Part shown: positions 1 through 12,782 of the stretch, in pieces
Position numbering within the stretch: the stretch's first letter is position 1
How the letters are laid out: each line of letters starts with the position of its first letter
Assembly (NCBI RefSeq): GCF_040954835.1
Contig: NC_090703.1
Span: forward strand, 15,637,444 to 15,701,443
From: Lepisosteus oculatus
Taxonomy: Eukaryota; Chordata; Actinopteri; Semionotiformes; Lepisosteidae
Direction of reading: 5' to 3'
Length of the DNA: 64,000 nt
Program-made: the position numbers and the translations under genes
Notes under the pieces: generated by a model
Seen by the model: only the letters and a program-made list of their open reading frames with translations
Database searches by the model: none
What the model was told of the DNA's origin: nothing

Positions 1-3000
1 ATTCATAGTCCAGGCTTAGTCTGTATTGAACGGATAGTCAGTGTGTACTAATGATAAGATGTAAAAACAATGCTGAGCTAAAGAAATCAAAGTAGAGGCA
101 TAGCTACCGGGCAGAATTCCTTATTAGAAGTAAGTGAACAGAATCATAAGTGTTTTTGCATTAACCAGATTAGTTAATCAAATAAACACCTTCATTATGG
201 GGGTTTAAAAAAAAATACAAGAAAGTGGTATGCTGGTCTAGACTAATTTCTGTTTAGGCTATACATACATGCTTATAAATTTCTTAATAAAAGAGTTTAG
301 ACTAGCAGAAAAGTCTCAACATGTGTTTAAGTGATTAACGCCCTTGGTCAACTAAGAAGTCTTTGTTAGGAACCGTAAGGATTATAACAGCAAAGATCAC
401 TACATTTCTCAACTACCTCTGTGTAATTTAACAGGACACTGTAACAATATAACTAAATAATACAACATCATATCTTCATTCAATTAAAACAAAGCCTAGT
501 GTCGGGCCACGTGGAAATAACAATACACCTATAACTCTGTCAGAAGATTAAACCCAAGGAAGTCTAAAATGCTGATCTTCAAAACAAATGTCCCCATGAG
601 GGCCAAGGTTTCCCTAAGAATATGTTGACAGAGATAGTTCTTCAAACCAATATGAGGATCAGAAGCCCAGCCTTAATATTTTCTTAGATAAGTGCTTGCA
701 TTTCTATGGATTTCAGAATTAAAGAATCCCACTCAAAGAAACTTCTAATCAACTGTTTGGCCATCTGGGAGTCCTTTGATACAGAGTGTAGTATTTGTTT
801 TGTCAGTGTGTGAAACTCTTCACAGACAATTTGTTCCACAGGAGAAACAGTTCCACACCCAGCTCTGGAATGACACAAAGGCAGCTGCCACTTCCTTGTT
901 TTGGTTCCAGGGAATACATCACATGACCCAATAGGTTTCTGCTTAGATTAACTCTTGCCTGACTCTAGCTTCTGCCCTCAAAAGGCCAATATAGCCCCCA
1001 AAACACCAAGGCTACAAGGCAACAAGAGCTTTCAAATGGGGCAAAGTTAAAAAAAAAACATTTTGAATTACAATAAATTTACACTGAAGCTAAAATGTGT
1101 ACCAGTCCCAGATTGTCCAAGCAGCATTTGGCATTACAGAACTCAAAGGGAATGAGGAATGAGAGTCAGTGGCTACAAACAGAAAGAATCCGTTTAGCAG
1201 CTAACAGATGCTAAGAGATTGCCATCTGAGAGGGCTGAGCTAATGCTTCAGGCTTATGTGGAGCCAATTCTGCCCTGTGGCATTATGGAATAAGAGGGCA
1301 GTGAAACAGTGAAGAAAGCCCCTTTGTTGCAGTGTATTATATCACATTAACTCTGCAGGGTTGCCTTCGTTGTTTTACCCTCCAGACAAGTAACCTGAGG
1401 TGCTGTCCTAAAGTCTCAAAGTAGCCAAAAGCTTTTCAGAACCTCAAACTTTGGAGGCACTCTGCCTTTAATCCCCTAAACTACACCTGGTGGCTAGGAT
1501 TGCATCTGATTTTGCTCATTTCAAAAATTCTCAATTATGCCTTAAAATAGGACAATCAATTAAACAAAAAGCAATGAAAAAAAATGCAACCATACCCAAC
1601 TACAGCAATATTAAACTGCAGTTTAAAAACCCCAAAGGAGCTTTTAGACAAATTTGGAATTTTAGTAGTACAATAGCTCTAAGGCTTTCATGCTGGACAT
1701 TAAAGCCATCTTCATCATATATATTGAATCCGTACAATAAATATGACAATATATTGAATCTAAACTTGAATGAGTTATCCATCAAAGTCGAAACTATACC
1801 TGTCTCAGTGCTCGTGGTCATCATCCATTATGTCACAAGGGGTCAAAGGGTGTTTTGAGTCTGAAGTTGAAAGGCCAAAGGTTGTGTCCAAGCTGCATTG
1901 AACAGACACCCAAAGACTGTCCTTATTTAGGACTTTGAAGGCTTTTCAACCATTGTCTCTGTGATGCCCAATATACCACAGGCCTTGTAAAAGTAATCTT
2001 TAACCATTAATCTTATCAGCTTCTTCCGAGCAATCATCTCAGCACCAGTTTAACTAAATGTACCATTGTCTCCAATAGTAGTACAATGTCTGCTGTCACT
2101 GTAGAGTTCATAATATGCTAGGGTAGCTTTAGCTCACTTCTCAAGTCTATGGTCATTTGCAGTTGAAAAGAGGCCAATAGCTGGCCTTAATGCATGACAA
2201 GATGGTTCTTCAGCTCTAACAAAGTGGTAGTATTTAGATCCTGATACGCAAACCATAACTGATCGCTTTGAATAAAACTGTCTGCAGCAGTCTAGAGAAC
2301 ATGATCATAATGCAAGCAATGGTTGACCTTTCCCCAGCACCTTTGTATAGCAGGTAAGCATATACTGTCTGTACTAATAGTTCTGGAATTTTATAGAAGT
2401 TGATTTCGAACTGCACATCATCACGGTACGGTATTTGGATAGTAATAATACAAGAAAGGTTACAAATGATAGGAGGCTATAGAAAACAATTTACCCCTAC
2501 ATCCTTCAGGGTACCCAGATAGAGGTGAGGGCAATAATCACTTGGCCTCCAGAACAGGCACTCTAGTCTTCAGCACATAGTAAATGGGTATATCATTTTG
2601 CCAGCCTTCTGGGACACAGGGCTAACACAGCATAATATTTAATGCAGCACAAGCTCATAATGCATGAAAGTATCAAGCCCTTGGAAATCCACCCTAGTCC
2701 GATATAGGAACAGCATGGAATTGAACTGGTTTACTCCTTCCTATCTGGCACATAGTGCATTTAATACACTAGATTTTAATGGATGGACCTTCTGGAAGCC
2801 AAAGTCTCACTGAATATTTTGAAAAGGATTTTGGTGCATTTGACTTTCCAGCAAAAGCACATTACAGGAGATCATTAAAAACTGAAATTCTGTTCAACAA
2901 TCTGCGTTTCTGGCATTACGGTGTAGGGAACAATATGGAAAGGATGTTTCACTCAGAGGATTCTTTTTCCAACAAAATCAAATTGCAACATGAACCATAA

Positions 3001-4193
3001 AACACACAAATCTCCATCATATTACTTAAAAAACATTAATTGTAAATCAACTAGAATGAGATGAGCATACAACTATATACTTTCATTTTGTGCCTTAGTA
3101 AATTTCAATCACGATATACATAATTCAGTTAAAATATCCCACTCTGCACTGTATATTTGGCAAGTGATATTTCTTTATTTCTTTAAGCCGGATACATTTA
3201 TTTTTGTAAACCGGATTCTACATAGGCAGTTAAAACGCTCACAAGCATTTCAGACCAAATTTAAACTACACTTACGTTCCAAAAGATTGTAGCTACAGCC
3301 GATCAATGGAAGTACTACAAGACAAAACTACATAGCATACTGCAACAGATGCTCGATTTCAGCCTGTGTTCATCTACTGTGGGTTGGTAGATAAGTTATA
3401 TTAATACACATCAGCCTGAACAGGAAACAAACGCTTGAAAATGTTCAGTGAGCGAAAATAGAGAAAAATATAAAGGTGAACATCATCAGCAATAATACTA
3501 TTGCGAATTTGTATAGAAAAATAAAGTAAAAAAATGTATTGTGTAATTTCTTAAAGGGGCTGAACAGTCTGTTTTAACACTGACAGCCTGACTATAAATA
3601 CGAGTCCCGAGGTGGTAGGACAGCACAACCACTTACTGTTCAAAAGCAATGATTTACAAACTGCAGCATAAAACCACCAGCATTTAACTTTTCACAAGTA
3701 TAGCTGGCTTTGAACTAAAGAGCAAGAGTACTATTAAGCTCTAAGCGATTTAAAAGCAGTAATCAGTTGCGGCACACGAGCAGGAGATGCTACAAAAAGA
3801 CGCGTGAGGATGGACTGTCAAGACACAAAAACCTGGGTACTAAATTATACACATCAGCATAAAACAGAGGTATAGAGGATATAGTGCAAGGGGGAAAATA
3901 CTAATTCCAATACTATTAAAAACATGAAAAAGCAACTGTGGATGGGTAATACGGAGATCACTTCACTTAATGCGGTTAAAGATACCACATCCTCGTTTTC
4001 ATGTAACCAAAGACCGACATGTTAGATTTCTGATATACGTCTTTCTTGTCACATACTCCGACTCCAGTCTGATGGTAGGGTATAATATTCACTCCTCACG
4101 GGCGCCGAGACAGACAGGCCTGAAACAGGAACAACAACAAATAGCTCGACTAGCGAGACACCGAAAAAAGAAAAAGGCTTTTTATTCACTTAC
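1..4193. other. No recognisable gene; probable intron or UTR of a leftward gene
   Basis: AT-rich sequence with only short scattered open frames and none that I recognise on either strand. Because a promoter-like CpG-rich block with a consensus minus-strand splice donor lies at its right edge, the simplest reading is that this is intron 1 (or more) of a minus-strand gene that continues left of the window. A 60-codon minus-strand frame ending at 684 follows an acceptor-like site near 865 and could be a terminal exon, but I cannot match it to any family. Confidence 0.4.
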
Positions 4194-4515
4194 CAACACA
4201 CCGCAAAGCCTCAGGGCCACCCCTCTTCTCACTCACCGCCGGGACATATACCCCGAATGTATGAGAAAGAGAGAATTACCCTTTCGCCCCGTTTTCAAGG
4301 TAACAAACCCGGAATAAGTCGTTATCTTTCTCCTCCGCCTCCGTAAGTGGAATCATAGGCAAAATGCAATAGCGGAAATGGACACCCTGCATTTATCTAA
4401 CCACAGCAGCTGCCTCGCTCTCGCCCAGTCTCCATGGGAACTGACAAGGGCCTGCAGGCAAAGAGGTTGGAGGCTGGGGGAGTGCGCGCGCAACGTCAGG
4501 TCTCTTAGCAACACT
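4194..4515 (-). promoter_or_regulatory. CpG-rich promoter with probable noncoding first exon, minus strand
   Basis: About 300 bases are visibly richer in CG dinucleotides than the flanks. Reading the minus strand, the block ends with a consensus donor (G|GTAAGT, complement of 4188-4194), so a first exon probably runs from about 4400 down to 4194. ATG codons inside it open only short frames, so it is likely 5' UTR. An X-box-like motif and a TGACGT half-site lie just upstream (4490-4512). The downstream gene lies outside the window or in exons I could not recognise. The human neighbour of GPR176 on this side is EIF2AK4, divergently transcribed, but nothing here proves that identity. Confidence 0.45.
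4500..4512 (-). promoter_or_regulatory. RFX X-box-like motif
   Basis: The minus strand reads GTTGCTAAGAGAC, which fits the degenerate X-box pattern RYYNYY-N-RRNRAC bound by RFX factors, roughly 100 bases upstream of the inferred minus-strand exon. X-boxes at this distance are common in ciliary gene promoters. A single degenerate match can be chance. Confidence 0.3.
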
Positions 4516-4918
4516 TGACAGATCAGCTGGTAGCCCAGATGCTGTCGTCACAGCATTGCGCTATTGTGCTCTGTATGCGTCTGACAGGAGAGGGTTGTTG
4601 GATTTTATTCGAACACCACACCAGTACCACATTTATATGGGTATATGAGTACCATAGTAGCATTTCCCATTCCTGAAGACTGTGAAACCCGATGATTAAC
4701 GACAATGACAGTGAGATAGCCCCGGGAGACAGGGAATACCTACAAGTTAGCCAGTAGGGGCGGTCTTACAATAAACGTTACCGCAGAGTCCAAGTCACTT
4801 TGTACTAATGTATCTTAAACTATTTTAGGCGTGATAATTATCTTTTAAACATATAAACAGAGCTTTTTGAGCTCTGACGCAGATTCGTACTTTGATTAAA
4901 TTTAACATGAAACGAATT

Positions 4919-5155
4919 AAATTCGGGACAGCACAGTGGCGCAGTGGTTAACATTGCAATCTGCGTGGAGTTTGTATGTTCTCCCTGTGATATCGTGGAT
5001 TTTCTCCGAGTGACCCAATTTCCTCCCACAGTCCAAAAACAATGGCAGGTTAGTGGACTTTGGTGTGAGGGTGTGCATGTCTGTGTTTGTGTGGCTTCCA
5101 TGCAATGGACTGGTGTCCGTCCAAGGTAGAAAAGGTTAGAGAGTGGGTGGATGGT
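4919..5155 (+). repeat. tRNA-derived fish SINE (hydrophobic-free, CCTCCCACAGTCCAA family)
   Basis: Starts with a box-A-like head (GGCGCAGTGGTTAACATT) and contains the family's conserved phrases GGAGTTTGTATGTTCTCCC, TTTCCTCCCACAGTCCAAA and ATGGACTGGTGTCCGTCC. The segment holding the B box is deleted. Related copies lie at 7255 (minus), 16641, 25705, 28565, 40140, 42656 and 57258. Confidence 0.75.
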
Positions 5156-6446
5156 ATTACATTTGCATTGCCTGTACTTTGCTTTTTCTGTCTATGATTT
5201 ATCCCTGTATGATAATAACTTCTGTAGCCTTACGCCAGTTCCATTAGCCTTATAATATATCATTATAATTTTGAGGGTGGGGTTAAAAACATCAACAAAC
5301 CGGAGTGCTTCAAGGGGAAACAAAAGAATGCCACTTCCCCAATCTAAAAAAAACAGGTTAATTTTTGTAAAACATTTAATTGAAACAGGCCAGTATATTA
5401 CTAGCTTAATTTGAGGAAAAACTCAATTAATTACTTAATTGATATGCCCTTTCTTTAGCGATGTAATAGAAATTTGTCTTAGTTCGTCGTGGGGCTATTC
5501 TTAAGAATAAGGAAAAAACATTCAACCCTGTCAGTCAGAACTGCTTAAACTTCGTCTCGAACTTCATAATAACTGGATGGGAAACTTAACGAATTTTTAG
5601 TCTTATAATATCTCAACTCGAAGATTCATGTACAGGATTAAAAAGAAAGTAGTTTATATATACATGTGACCTCAATTACAACGTGCGTCTGTACGTAACA
5701 GTCTGAATTTTGCTTCGTCCGCAGCAACGTCAACGTCAACATGTAATCTGAGAAATGTTCTGTGTAGTGTTCCGAGGAGTGTGAGCTCGCCAGACACGAT
5801 TAGATTAAAATGGATAGTCTTCAGTATAATAGGTTACAACCAGTAATATTTTTAATCTAATATGATTAAAAATGTCAACGCCGTTATTTTTTAGGGAATT
5901 TATGTATTTCCGCAAAACATTTACAAAGTGCGTTGGCTCTAGAGAAGAGCCTGTACGAAAAATCCAAAGGCCAAACGACACCTGTCGATCCGACACCGGT
6001 ACTGCGTAGAGGCCTGATTCAAATACTGTAAGAAATATAATTCGAATTATAGTTCTGGAGAATATGGATTTACTACTATTACTGAGAAATAGTTTAAGGC
6101 ACAGGACATTGCTTTCTCAAGGGGAAAGTTCAAACTTGCATTCAGGACTGCTTGGGGAGCACATGCATGTACTCTATAAGAAAATCAGTATCAATAATCA
6201 AGCATTGATTTGGATCCCCTTTCTAGTAAAAGTAATGACACTGCCACACCAATCTGACCTTAAGGGTCATTGAACATAAGTACTGCCTACTAAGGATTCA
6301 TATCATATTATCCATATCAATAAATGAATTGAAGACAGTAATGTATAATAGAATAATTCAAGTGGGTAGCTGCCTCAGCATGCGTACGCTGCAAAGGAAC
6401 AAGTAATAGGTTAATTCCATTCTGAAAACAGTTAGAATAATAATTG
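5156..6446. other. Intergenic, nothing recognised
   Basis: No gene, RNA or repeat that I can name. Short frames of 60-70 codons occur on both strands without splice context. Confidence 0.5.
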
Positions 6447-6997
6447 CTTACACATAAATAGCACTTTTCTGGACACTCACCTCAAAGCACTTTACAGGTA
6501 ATGGGGACTCCCCTCCACCCCCACCGATGTGAAGCACCTACCTGGATGATGCAACAGCTGCCATAGTGCGCCAGAACCCTCACCAAACACCAGCTATCAG
6601 TGGAGAGGAGAAAAGAGTGATGAAGCCAATTCGTAGAGAGTGATTATTAGGAGGTCATTATTGGTAAAGGCCAATGGGAAATTTTGGCCAGGACACTGGG
6701 GTAACACCACTACTCTTTTCAAGAAACACCCTGGGATTTTTAATGGACCTCAGTTTTACATCTCATCCGAAGGACAGCGCCTGTTTACAATATAGTGTCC
6801 CCGTCACTTTACTGGGGCATTAGGATCCACACAGACCACAGGGTGAGCACCCCCTGCTGGCCTCACTAATACCTCTTTCAGTAGCAATCTTAGTTTTTCC
6901 CAGGAGGTCTCCCATCCAGGTACTGACCAGGCTCACACCTGCTGAGCTTCAGGGAGTTGTCAGTTGTGAGTTGCAGCAGGGTGATATGGCTGCTGGA
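6447..6997 (-). repeat. 5S-rRNA-derived SINE (SINE3-like), nearly full length
   Basis: On the minus strand the head (6900-6997) follows 5S rRNA: GCCATATCACCCTG, GAAGCTCAGCAGG, GTACCTGGATGGGAGACC. The body then matches the other copies in this window and the 3' end gives CCTGTAAAGTGCTTTGAG and an (ATT)n tail at 6447. A CTCF-like core with one change sits at 6848-6860. This is a retroposed copy and not a working 5S gene. Confidence 0.85.
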
Positions 6998-7254
6998 AAA
7001 CAAATCACGCTGAGTAAATGATTAATGAGTAAAATACAAACTACACGTGTGTACAAAGTAAATAGGGAGTCTGGAAAAAACTCCTCAGCTCCTCAGAAAC
7101 TTTTTGCTTGTTTTCAAAAAGTGGCTGGATGAGATATGTGGATCTCTGAGGTACTAATAATCATATATGTTAGATGGCTCAAATGGTCTCTGTTTTTTTT
7201 GTAACATTATTCTTTATACTTTATTCTTTATTCTTTATACATTATACTTTCAAT

Positions 7255-7565
7255 AACCACTTATTCAATTCAGGGTCATGGTGGCCTTGAGCCTATTCCA
7301 GGAACATTGGGTGCAAGACAGGATACACCCTGATAGGATGCCAGTGCTTTGCAGGGTGTTCACAGGCACAAACATGCACACTCTCACCAGATCCAATTTT
7401 ATAGAGACCAATTGGCCTAGCAGAGTGTCTATGGACTGTGGGAGAATGCCAGAGCATATGGGGGAAACCCACGCTACATAGAGAGAAGATGCTAACTCCA
7501 TTCCAGGAACTGAACCTAGGGCCCCAGCGCTGGAAGACAGTACCGCACCACCATGCCTCCCAACA
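7255..7565 (-). repeat. tRNA-derived fish SINE, minus strand
   Basis: Read on the minus strand it starts with GGCATGGTGGTGCGGTACTG and carries GGTTCAGTTCC (B-box-like), TCTCCCACAGTCCATAG and a CAGGGTGTATCCTGTC phrase. Same family as the copy at 4919, diverged. Confidence 0.7.
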
Positions 7566-7617
7566 TTGCTTATGTCATATGGACATAATGTATTGGCTCA
7601 AATAAAGTCTGACAAAC

Positions 7618-7885
7618 GTGCATCTGAATTCTCATTTGGACCTTAATTTTGATATTTTTGCATGGCTCATTCTATCAGATCCCACTGTTATTTATCTCAC
7701 TTTTATTGATCTTATTACTTGTGTGTGTTTAGGATGGTTTATGAAGGTGTTAGGTGGATTCTGTGTATTATCGGCTTTATGTTGTGTATTTGTATTTCAT
7801 GTCTTTAATTGTATAAGCGCACCAAACCAAATTCCATGCAACGGGTTGTTTTGGCAATAAAGTGTTGAACTTGATCTTGATAATA
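7618..7885 (+). repeat. Possible 3' tail of a non-LTR retrotransposon
   Basis: Ends with CACCAAACCAAATTCC and then GGCAATAAAGTGTTGAACTTG followed by a GATC/GATA-type run. This resembles the AATAAA-ended tails of fish LINEs with short tandem termini. No reverse transcriptase frame is left, so the call rests on the tail only. Confidence 0.3.
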
Positions 7886-7984
7886 TATTGTTATATTATG
7901 TTAAATAATCCCAAAAGGCATTGCTGCCAATTATATCAACATAAACTAGCATTATCTAAAGAAATGTCACAATGCGTTCCTTCA

Positions 7985-8500
7985 TTACCGTATTGTGAAG
8001 TGTGGGAGCATGTATTGGCTGCTGTTAGAGAGGGAGGGAGAGGTGGAGGGAGTGTGGGAGGGCAGAAGTATGAATTCCTGAGTGTTGCCACTCACGGAGC
8101 GAAGGTCACGAGAAGGACTGACAGAAGACTGAAGGAACTGAGAGTTCAGTGAGTTTTTTTTTTCGAGGTTTTTGTGAAGGTTCTCAGAGGGAGAGACTTT
8201 TTTTTTTGGAAATCTGAGAATCGTCTGAGAGAGTGTTTTGGAGACGTCTGTTGTTTGGGGGCTGGTAAGGCAGTGTAACTGCTCGGCCATGACAGAGAGG
8301 CAACTTCAGGAAGAAGTTGAGTCAGTAGCTCAAAGAAGAGCTTAGGCGTTTGTTTTAATTTATCATTTATTTGGTTGTGGTATTTTGAATTCCCTGCAGT
8401 GTAAAATTGTTTGTTGACCTGGACCCGCTTATTTTTTACAGATCATGTTATGACACAACCACAGGAAAGCAAAGACAAGGAAAACAGTGGAAGAGAAGAC
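7985..8500. other. Purine-rich, strand-asymmetric segment, unclassified
   Basis: A GA-rich run (8020-8070) is followed by about 350 bases rich in GAGA with two T runs of 9-10 bases (8153 and 8200). No coding frame or named repeat is evident. It may be the untranslated end of an unrecognised transposon. Confidence 0.3.
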
Positions 8501-9669
8501 TACAGCCAGAGGACCTATATCAAATTATACATATCAATAAATGAATTAAAAGATATATAGGTTTAGACTTACTGCGGGTCCTGGAGGAGACTCCATGAAT
8601 TTCTCTTCTACTTTACAGAAAAAAGGTAATAAGGTATTTTATTCGATTTGAACATTTTCTGTGCAGTAGTAATGTTTCTAAAGTCTGTAGTAATTACATG
8701 TTTTGCCAGTCCTGGTTTCGGCTTCTTATATTTTAGTCAAACATGGTTATTCCTTAGTGTTGTCTTGCTAAGGCAAATCTAATTTCTAAGAGGATCCATA
8801 TATTTTTACGGATAATCAGATAAAATTATCATCACATACTCCTTTACAAATCCATTGGGTTGTAATATTAAAGGTTGTTTACCATTGACGTTGTTAATGG
8901 TACATGTTACATACCCATTGAATGTGCTGTTTTTTCTAGTTTTTCTGAATCTACTATGACTCTAGTCGGGAAGGAAGTCCAGTCTTGACTATGTTTTTAA
9001 TTCCATTACTACCATTAGACATTCTTTGATTTTTTTGCAAGTGATTGTCTTAAACTGTTTAAGTGTTTAACTGTTTAATATAGAATGTCTTGTCTCAGCT
9101 ATGTTTTAAGCAAGTAATGAGGATTCTTTGATTATTAGATGAAATAGCCAAGGGCAATCGAACATGCTCATCACGTTTCATAAGGTTTTGATTGTCAACT
9201 TTACTCATTCAATATTACAACTTACAAACACCTGTCATAATTTGAATTTTACATTGTTATCTTGCTAAGCAAAATTAGCAAGATAAAAGCAACTGTGGAT
9301 GGGTAACTGCCATATACCGTGGTACGTTTTTCAGAGGTGTACCCAACCCTATAATATATATATACAAATATATAAGAATATATTTGACTGGGGGGTACAC
9401 CTGTCAAATTGTAACACGGGTGTCCTAAGGCTCCTGTGGCCTCACGATCCTTCTGGCTTTTTGGCATTTAATCTAAAATTATATTATATAATATGGGAAT
9501 ACAGTATGTCAAATATCAATGTAAAAATTATGTTATAGTTAAACAACAGAATTTACCCTTAAAGGAGAATCTTAAAGAGTTCAATTTAAATTTTTAGGGT
9601 TTTGGAACAAATGTTGAAATCAACTAAACATAAACATCCGAATGCATGCTGAAATATGTCAAAGGAGCC
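8501..9669. other. Intergenic, nothing recognised
   Basis: AT-rich sequence with an imperfect (TA)n stretch near 9351-9392. No supported gene or repeat. Confidence 0.5.
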
Positions 9670-10025
9670 TAACTCAAAATGAGAAAGTTACAAGGCACTA
9701 CTGACAGCTGTCCTCAAGATCATCTGTGGGTGACAGGGCCTTCTCTAGCTGTACCCCAGATCTCAGGATTTGTATCCACAGTGATATCAGAGACACCTAC
9801 CCTGAGTGCATATAAATGTAAACTCAAAACCTTTTTTTTCAGAAGGCTGTTATTTAGTGTCTGTCTCTGCTTTGTTTTCTCATTTCTGTAGCACTTCCAA
9901 CTGCTTGTCTTTCTCATACTGTATGTATTAACTTTGTAATCTGTGGTCCTTATAACTGTTTTTACACCTACTGTATTGCTTTGAGATCCTACCTTAAAAG
10001 GTGCTATTATAAAATAAACCTTTTG
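9670..10025 (+). repeat. L2/Maui-type LINE, 3' end fragment
   Basis: The plus frame from 9679 ends in residues resembling the extreme C-terminus of L2 reverse transcriptase (ETPTLSAYKCKLKTFFFRR), followed by a 3' UTR that finishes with AAAAGGTGCTATTATAAAATAAA. The same C-terminal phrase (SPSLHSFKSRLKTLFFRKAF) is seen in the copy at 25985-26700. The 5' part is missing. Confidence 0.65.
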
Positions 10026-10949
10026 TTATTGTTATAGAGAAAAATGATCAGATTTTCCCTGGTTCAGTTTGCTTGTTTTTAAGTAACACCTGCTCCTTTT
10101 CTAAAACTTTTTGCTCATGTGCATTTTTGTGTTTTTACATGTATTTAAATCTCTAACACTTTAACAGTCTAAATTTTCATTTGCCTTAATAAGACCAAAT
10201 TATAGTTTCAGGCTTAAAAAGCTTAGGTTTTCTCTGTTGTTTCTTGTCCTACAGAGCTTCTTTAACTGTGAAGCTCCCAGCATTTTACATTACTCTATGC
10301 ACAGTTTTAAACTGTTATTACTGATCACCGACTTATTGCACTTGACATGGCTTAATTCACCCTTTCCTGAACGTCTATGACAAGCAAAGCTAGTGCTGAC
10401 TCTAAAGCGATCTTCTGAAATTTCACTGTGTAAATGATTAAGGACTTAGATTGCTCATGTAAACACAAAATAATTGCTCTCTGAAAATGCCTTTTCTTGT
10501 TCGTTTTGGAGACCTAGATCGAAACTGATTTGAGATGTCAAAAAACATTTATTTTCTATTTGTGTTTCTGCTCCAGAAAAATGGTGCATTCTCTACATTG
10601 CTTTGTTTCTCGATATTTTAACTTTATATTTAGGCAGAGATTTCAACTATTAATCTTAAACTAATAACTATCAGTAAATACTGATATTTTGCACAACGTT
10701 ACCACAAAAATATATTTGTATTGTAGCTGGGATTCACTTTTTCCTGTACGTCTCTCCCTACTCTCACCCATTACGATTCGGACACGGAATGGTTAAAGAT
10801 GGCAACAAGTCAAGCACGCAGAGAGAAGGCAGGGTTGTCTTCCCGCCTCCATTACTAAAAAGCCAAATAGGAGTGGCTTATGCGACATACAGAGTTGTGT
10901 AACTGACAGTTTGAGGTAGCCTATCGTGTAAATTTCGCTTTGTTGCTGA
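10026..10949. other. Intergenic, nothing recognised
   Basis: AT-rich unique-looking DNA between the LINE fragment and the thioesterase promoter. Confidence 0.45.
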
Positions 10950-11170
10950 TAGGTTTAGCCTTCGAAACTCAGCCCCAAAGTCATGTGACTGATTTTCCGC
11001 CCTGTTTCATTGGTTAAACGCAAGGATCAGAAGCACCGCCTGGTTAACTGAGATGTGTAGTTTTTAATTCAATTTGAATTTTAACTTTACGTACTGAGTT
11101 CGTATTTGGTCAGGGCTTTAAAAAGAGGGAGTGCCAAAAGTCTTCTGTGCCGTCGTCGTGGAAGAATGTT
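10950..11170 (+). promoter_or_regulatory. Probable promoter of the acyl-CoA thioesterase gene
   Basis: Contains an M-box/CLEAR-like E-box GTCATGTGAC (10980-10989), an inverted CCAAT box ATTGG (11009-11013) and a TATA-like TTTAAAAAG (11117-11125) followed by slightly CpG-richer DNA (GCCGTCGTCGTGG), so transcription may start near 11150. A noncoding 5' exon must exist because the first coding exon opens with a splice acceptor. The link to that gene is inference from position and strand; E-box factor identity is not known. Confidence 0.4.
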
Positions 11171-11390
11171 CACTTCGAACGCTTGCCCATCATACGAAAG
11201 AAGCTCGCAGGGAGTAGTCTTGTAGTTTCAGACTGACTTGCTGCTTGCCTAATTGTCTGAATACAAGTATGATTACAACAAAGAGCAGGCCAATCTGTTA
11301 ATTAGTAACACTCATCCTAGGATCTCATTCAGCTGTTTCCTGAAGGAAGCCAGGGTTTAATGACTTTTTTAATGAAATCTTCATTTTCTC

Positions 11391-11745
11391 ACATGGCTTT
11401 GGTGAAACAAGTAATGATTCAGGCACACTAGTTTAGAAAATATTTCTTAACAGTAACAATACACACACTAAACAACACACAGCATAAGCACAGAACATAC
11501 AAGTTACCACTATGTACAAATTTACAAATAAGACATTCCAGTGGCCTGACATCCTAATCGCCCAGAAAACTCCAGACTGTTACCATGTATTGAAATTCTT
11601 GAAAATGTATTGTCTTGAAAATGGCTACAAATCCCAAAAATTAGAGATGAGCTGCCTTCAAAACTAAACGGAATACAACCTGCAGTTAAATCTCTCTCTC
11701 TGCAAACCTGGATACCACCAGATGAATGGGATGACACTTCCATAG
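11391..11745. repeat. Unclassified interspersed repeat, copy A
   Basis: Shares about 300 bases of recognisable similarity with 33105-33410, including GAGATGAGCTGCCTT, ACAACCTGCAGTTAAATCTC and the TCTCTCTGCA run followed by GGATRCCAC. Order and spacing agree, so it is a dispersed family and not chance. It may be a decayed LTR, with poly(A)-signal-like sequence in reverse orientation in copy B. Confidence 0.6.
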
Positions 11746-12782
11746 TCACCTATGGCTGCAACAATATCCTAACATTTTGTTTGCCTTTTTGTAGCTTCCT
11801 CACATTGTATAAAAGATGTTAAAAGTTTCAGCATAACCAACAGCGTCATCTTCACAAGCATCCTCTTCTAGCTTGGTTTCCTATTTTGTTTTTATAGTTT
11901 GTTTCTTCTACCTGCATACATTACCCCACACATGTCTATATTGAATTCCTGTCAAGGGTTTGCCCAGTTTTAAATTATATGTAAATCATTTTGAATGTTA
12001 TTTGCTGCTTCATCAGTTTTTCCACTTTTGGCAGCATATGCAGATTTGACTAGTTTATAAAACTGGACCAGAATCTAGATCATTGATTTAAACTAGGAAG
12101 AGCAGTAAAAGGGTGCCGGATTTACTTGGTATGCCTCTAATTACATTGTCTCAATTTAATCTTTCACACTGTATCTGTACTATATTTTCTTTTCTATTTA
12201 TCAATCTAAACACACACATCCCCTACCACCTGTATTTTGAGACTGTATTGCTTTATGTAGTACAGTACGTTATAGGAAGCTAAACCAGTTTTGGTTTGTT
12301 TTTAATTCTTCCTGTTACTTTAACCTATGTGGTCTTTTAGGACTTGTAAGTTCCACCAGTAGAAATCATCTATGAACTGTGAATCTGGGCTTCAAAGAGT
12401 AAGAAGAGGAAGATTATCAGTGAGCGACGACATTAGACTGCAGAGTTGAGGTGGAAATTGGCTAGGGATTGTCTCCGAAAGGATCAAGTGTGAAAAGTGT
12501 CCTACAGTACATGAGAACTTTTTATACAAAAATAACAATCCAGGGCTTTATAGGTGAAACAGTCAAAGTAACCTTTCACCGTCCGTTGCACCTAACCTGT
12601 CACAGTTTCCAGAAGCACAGCATTCCAAGAAAGAACTGAAACCAGAAGCTTGCTCTGGCTTCTGATTGCACTTCTAATTACAACATATTGTCATTAGATA
12701 TATTTTAAATTGATGATGTTTGTATGTCCTAGATTAACCAAGACATTTTCTTTTGGTTTCAGTCCTCTTTTGTGCGACTTCC

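Noticed and set aside
684-864. Minus-strand terminal coding exon of the leftward gene
   Set aside because: A 60-codon frame after a CATTCCAG site, but no family match, no partner exon in phase and no clear poly(A) signal after it. Frames of this size are frequent in this AT-rich region.
1490-1858. 122-codon plus-strand frame
   Set aside because: AT-driven composition, no splice or promoter context and no recognisable domain.
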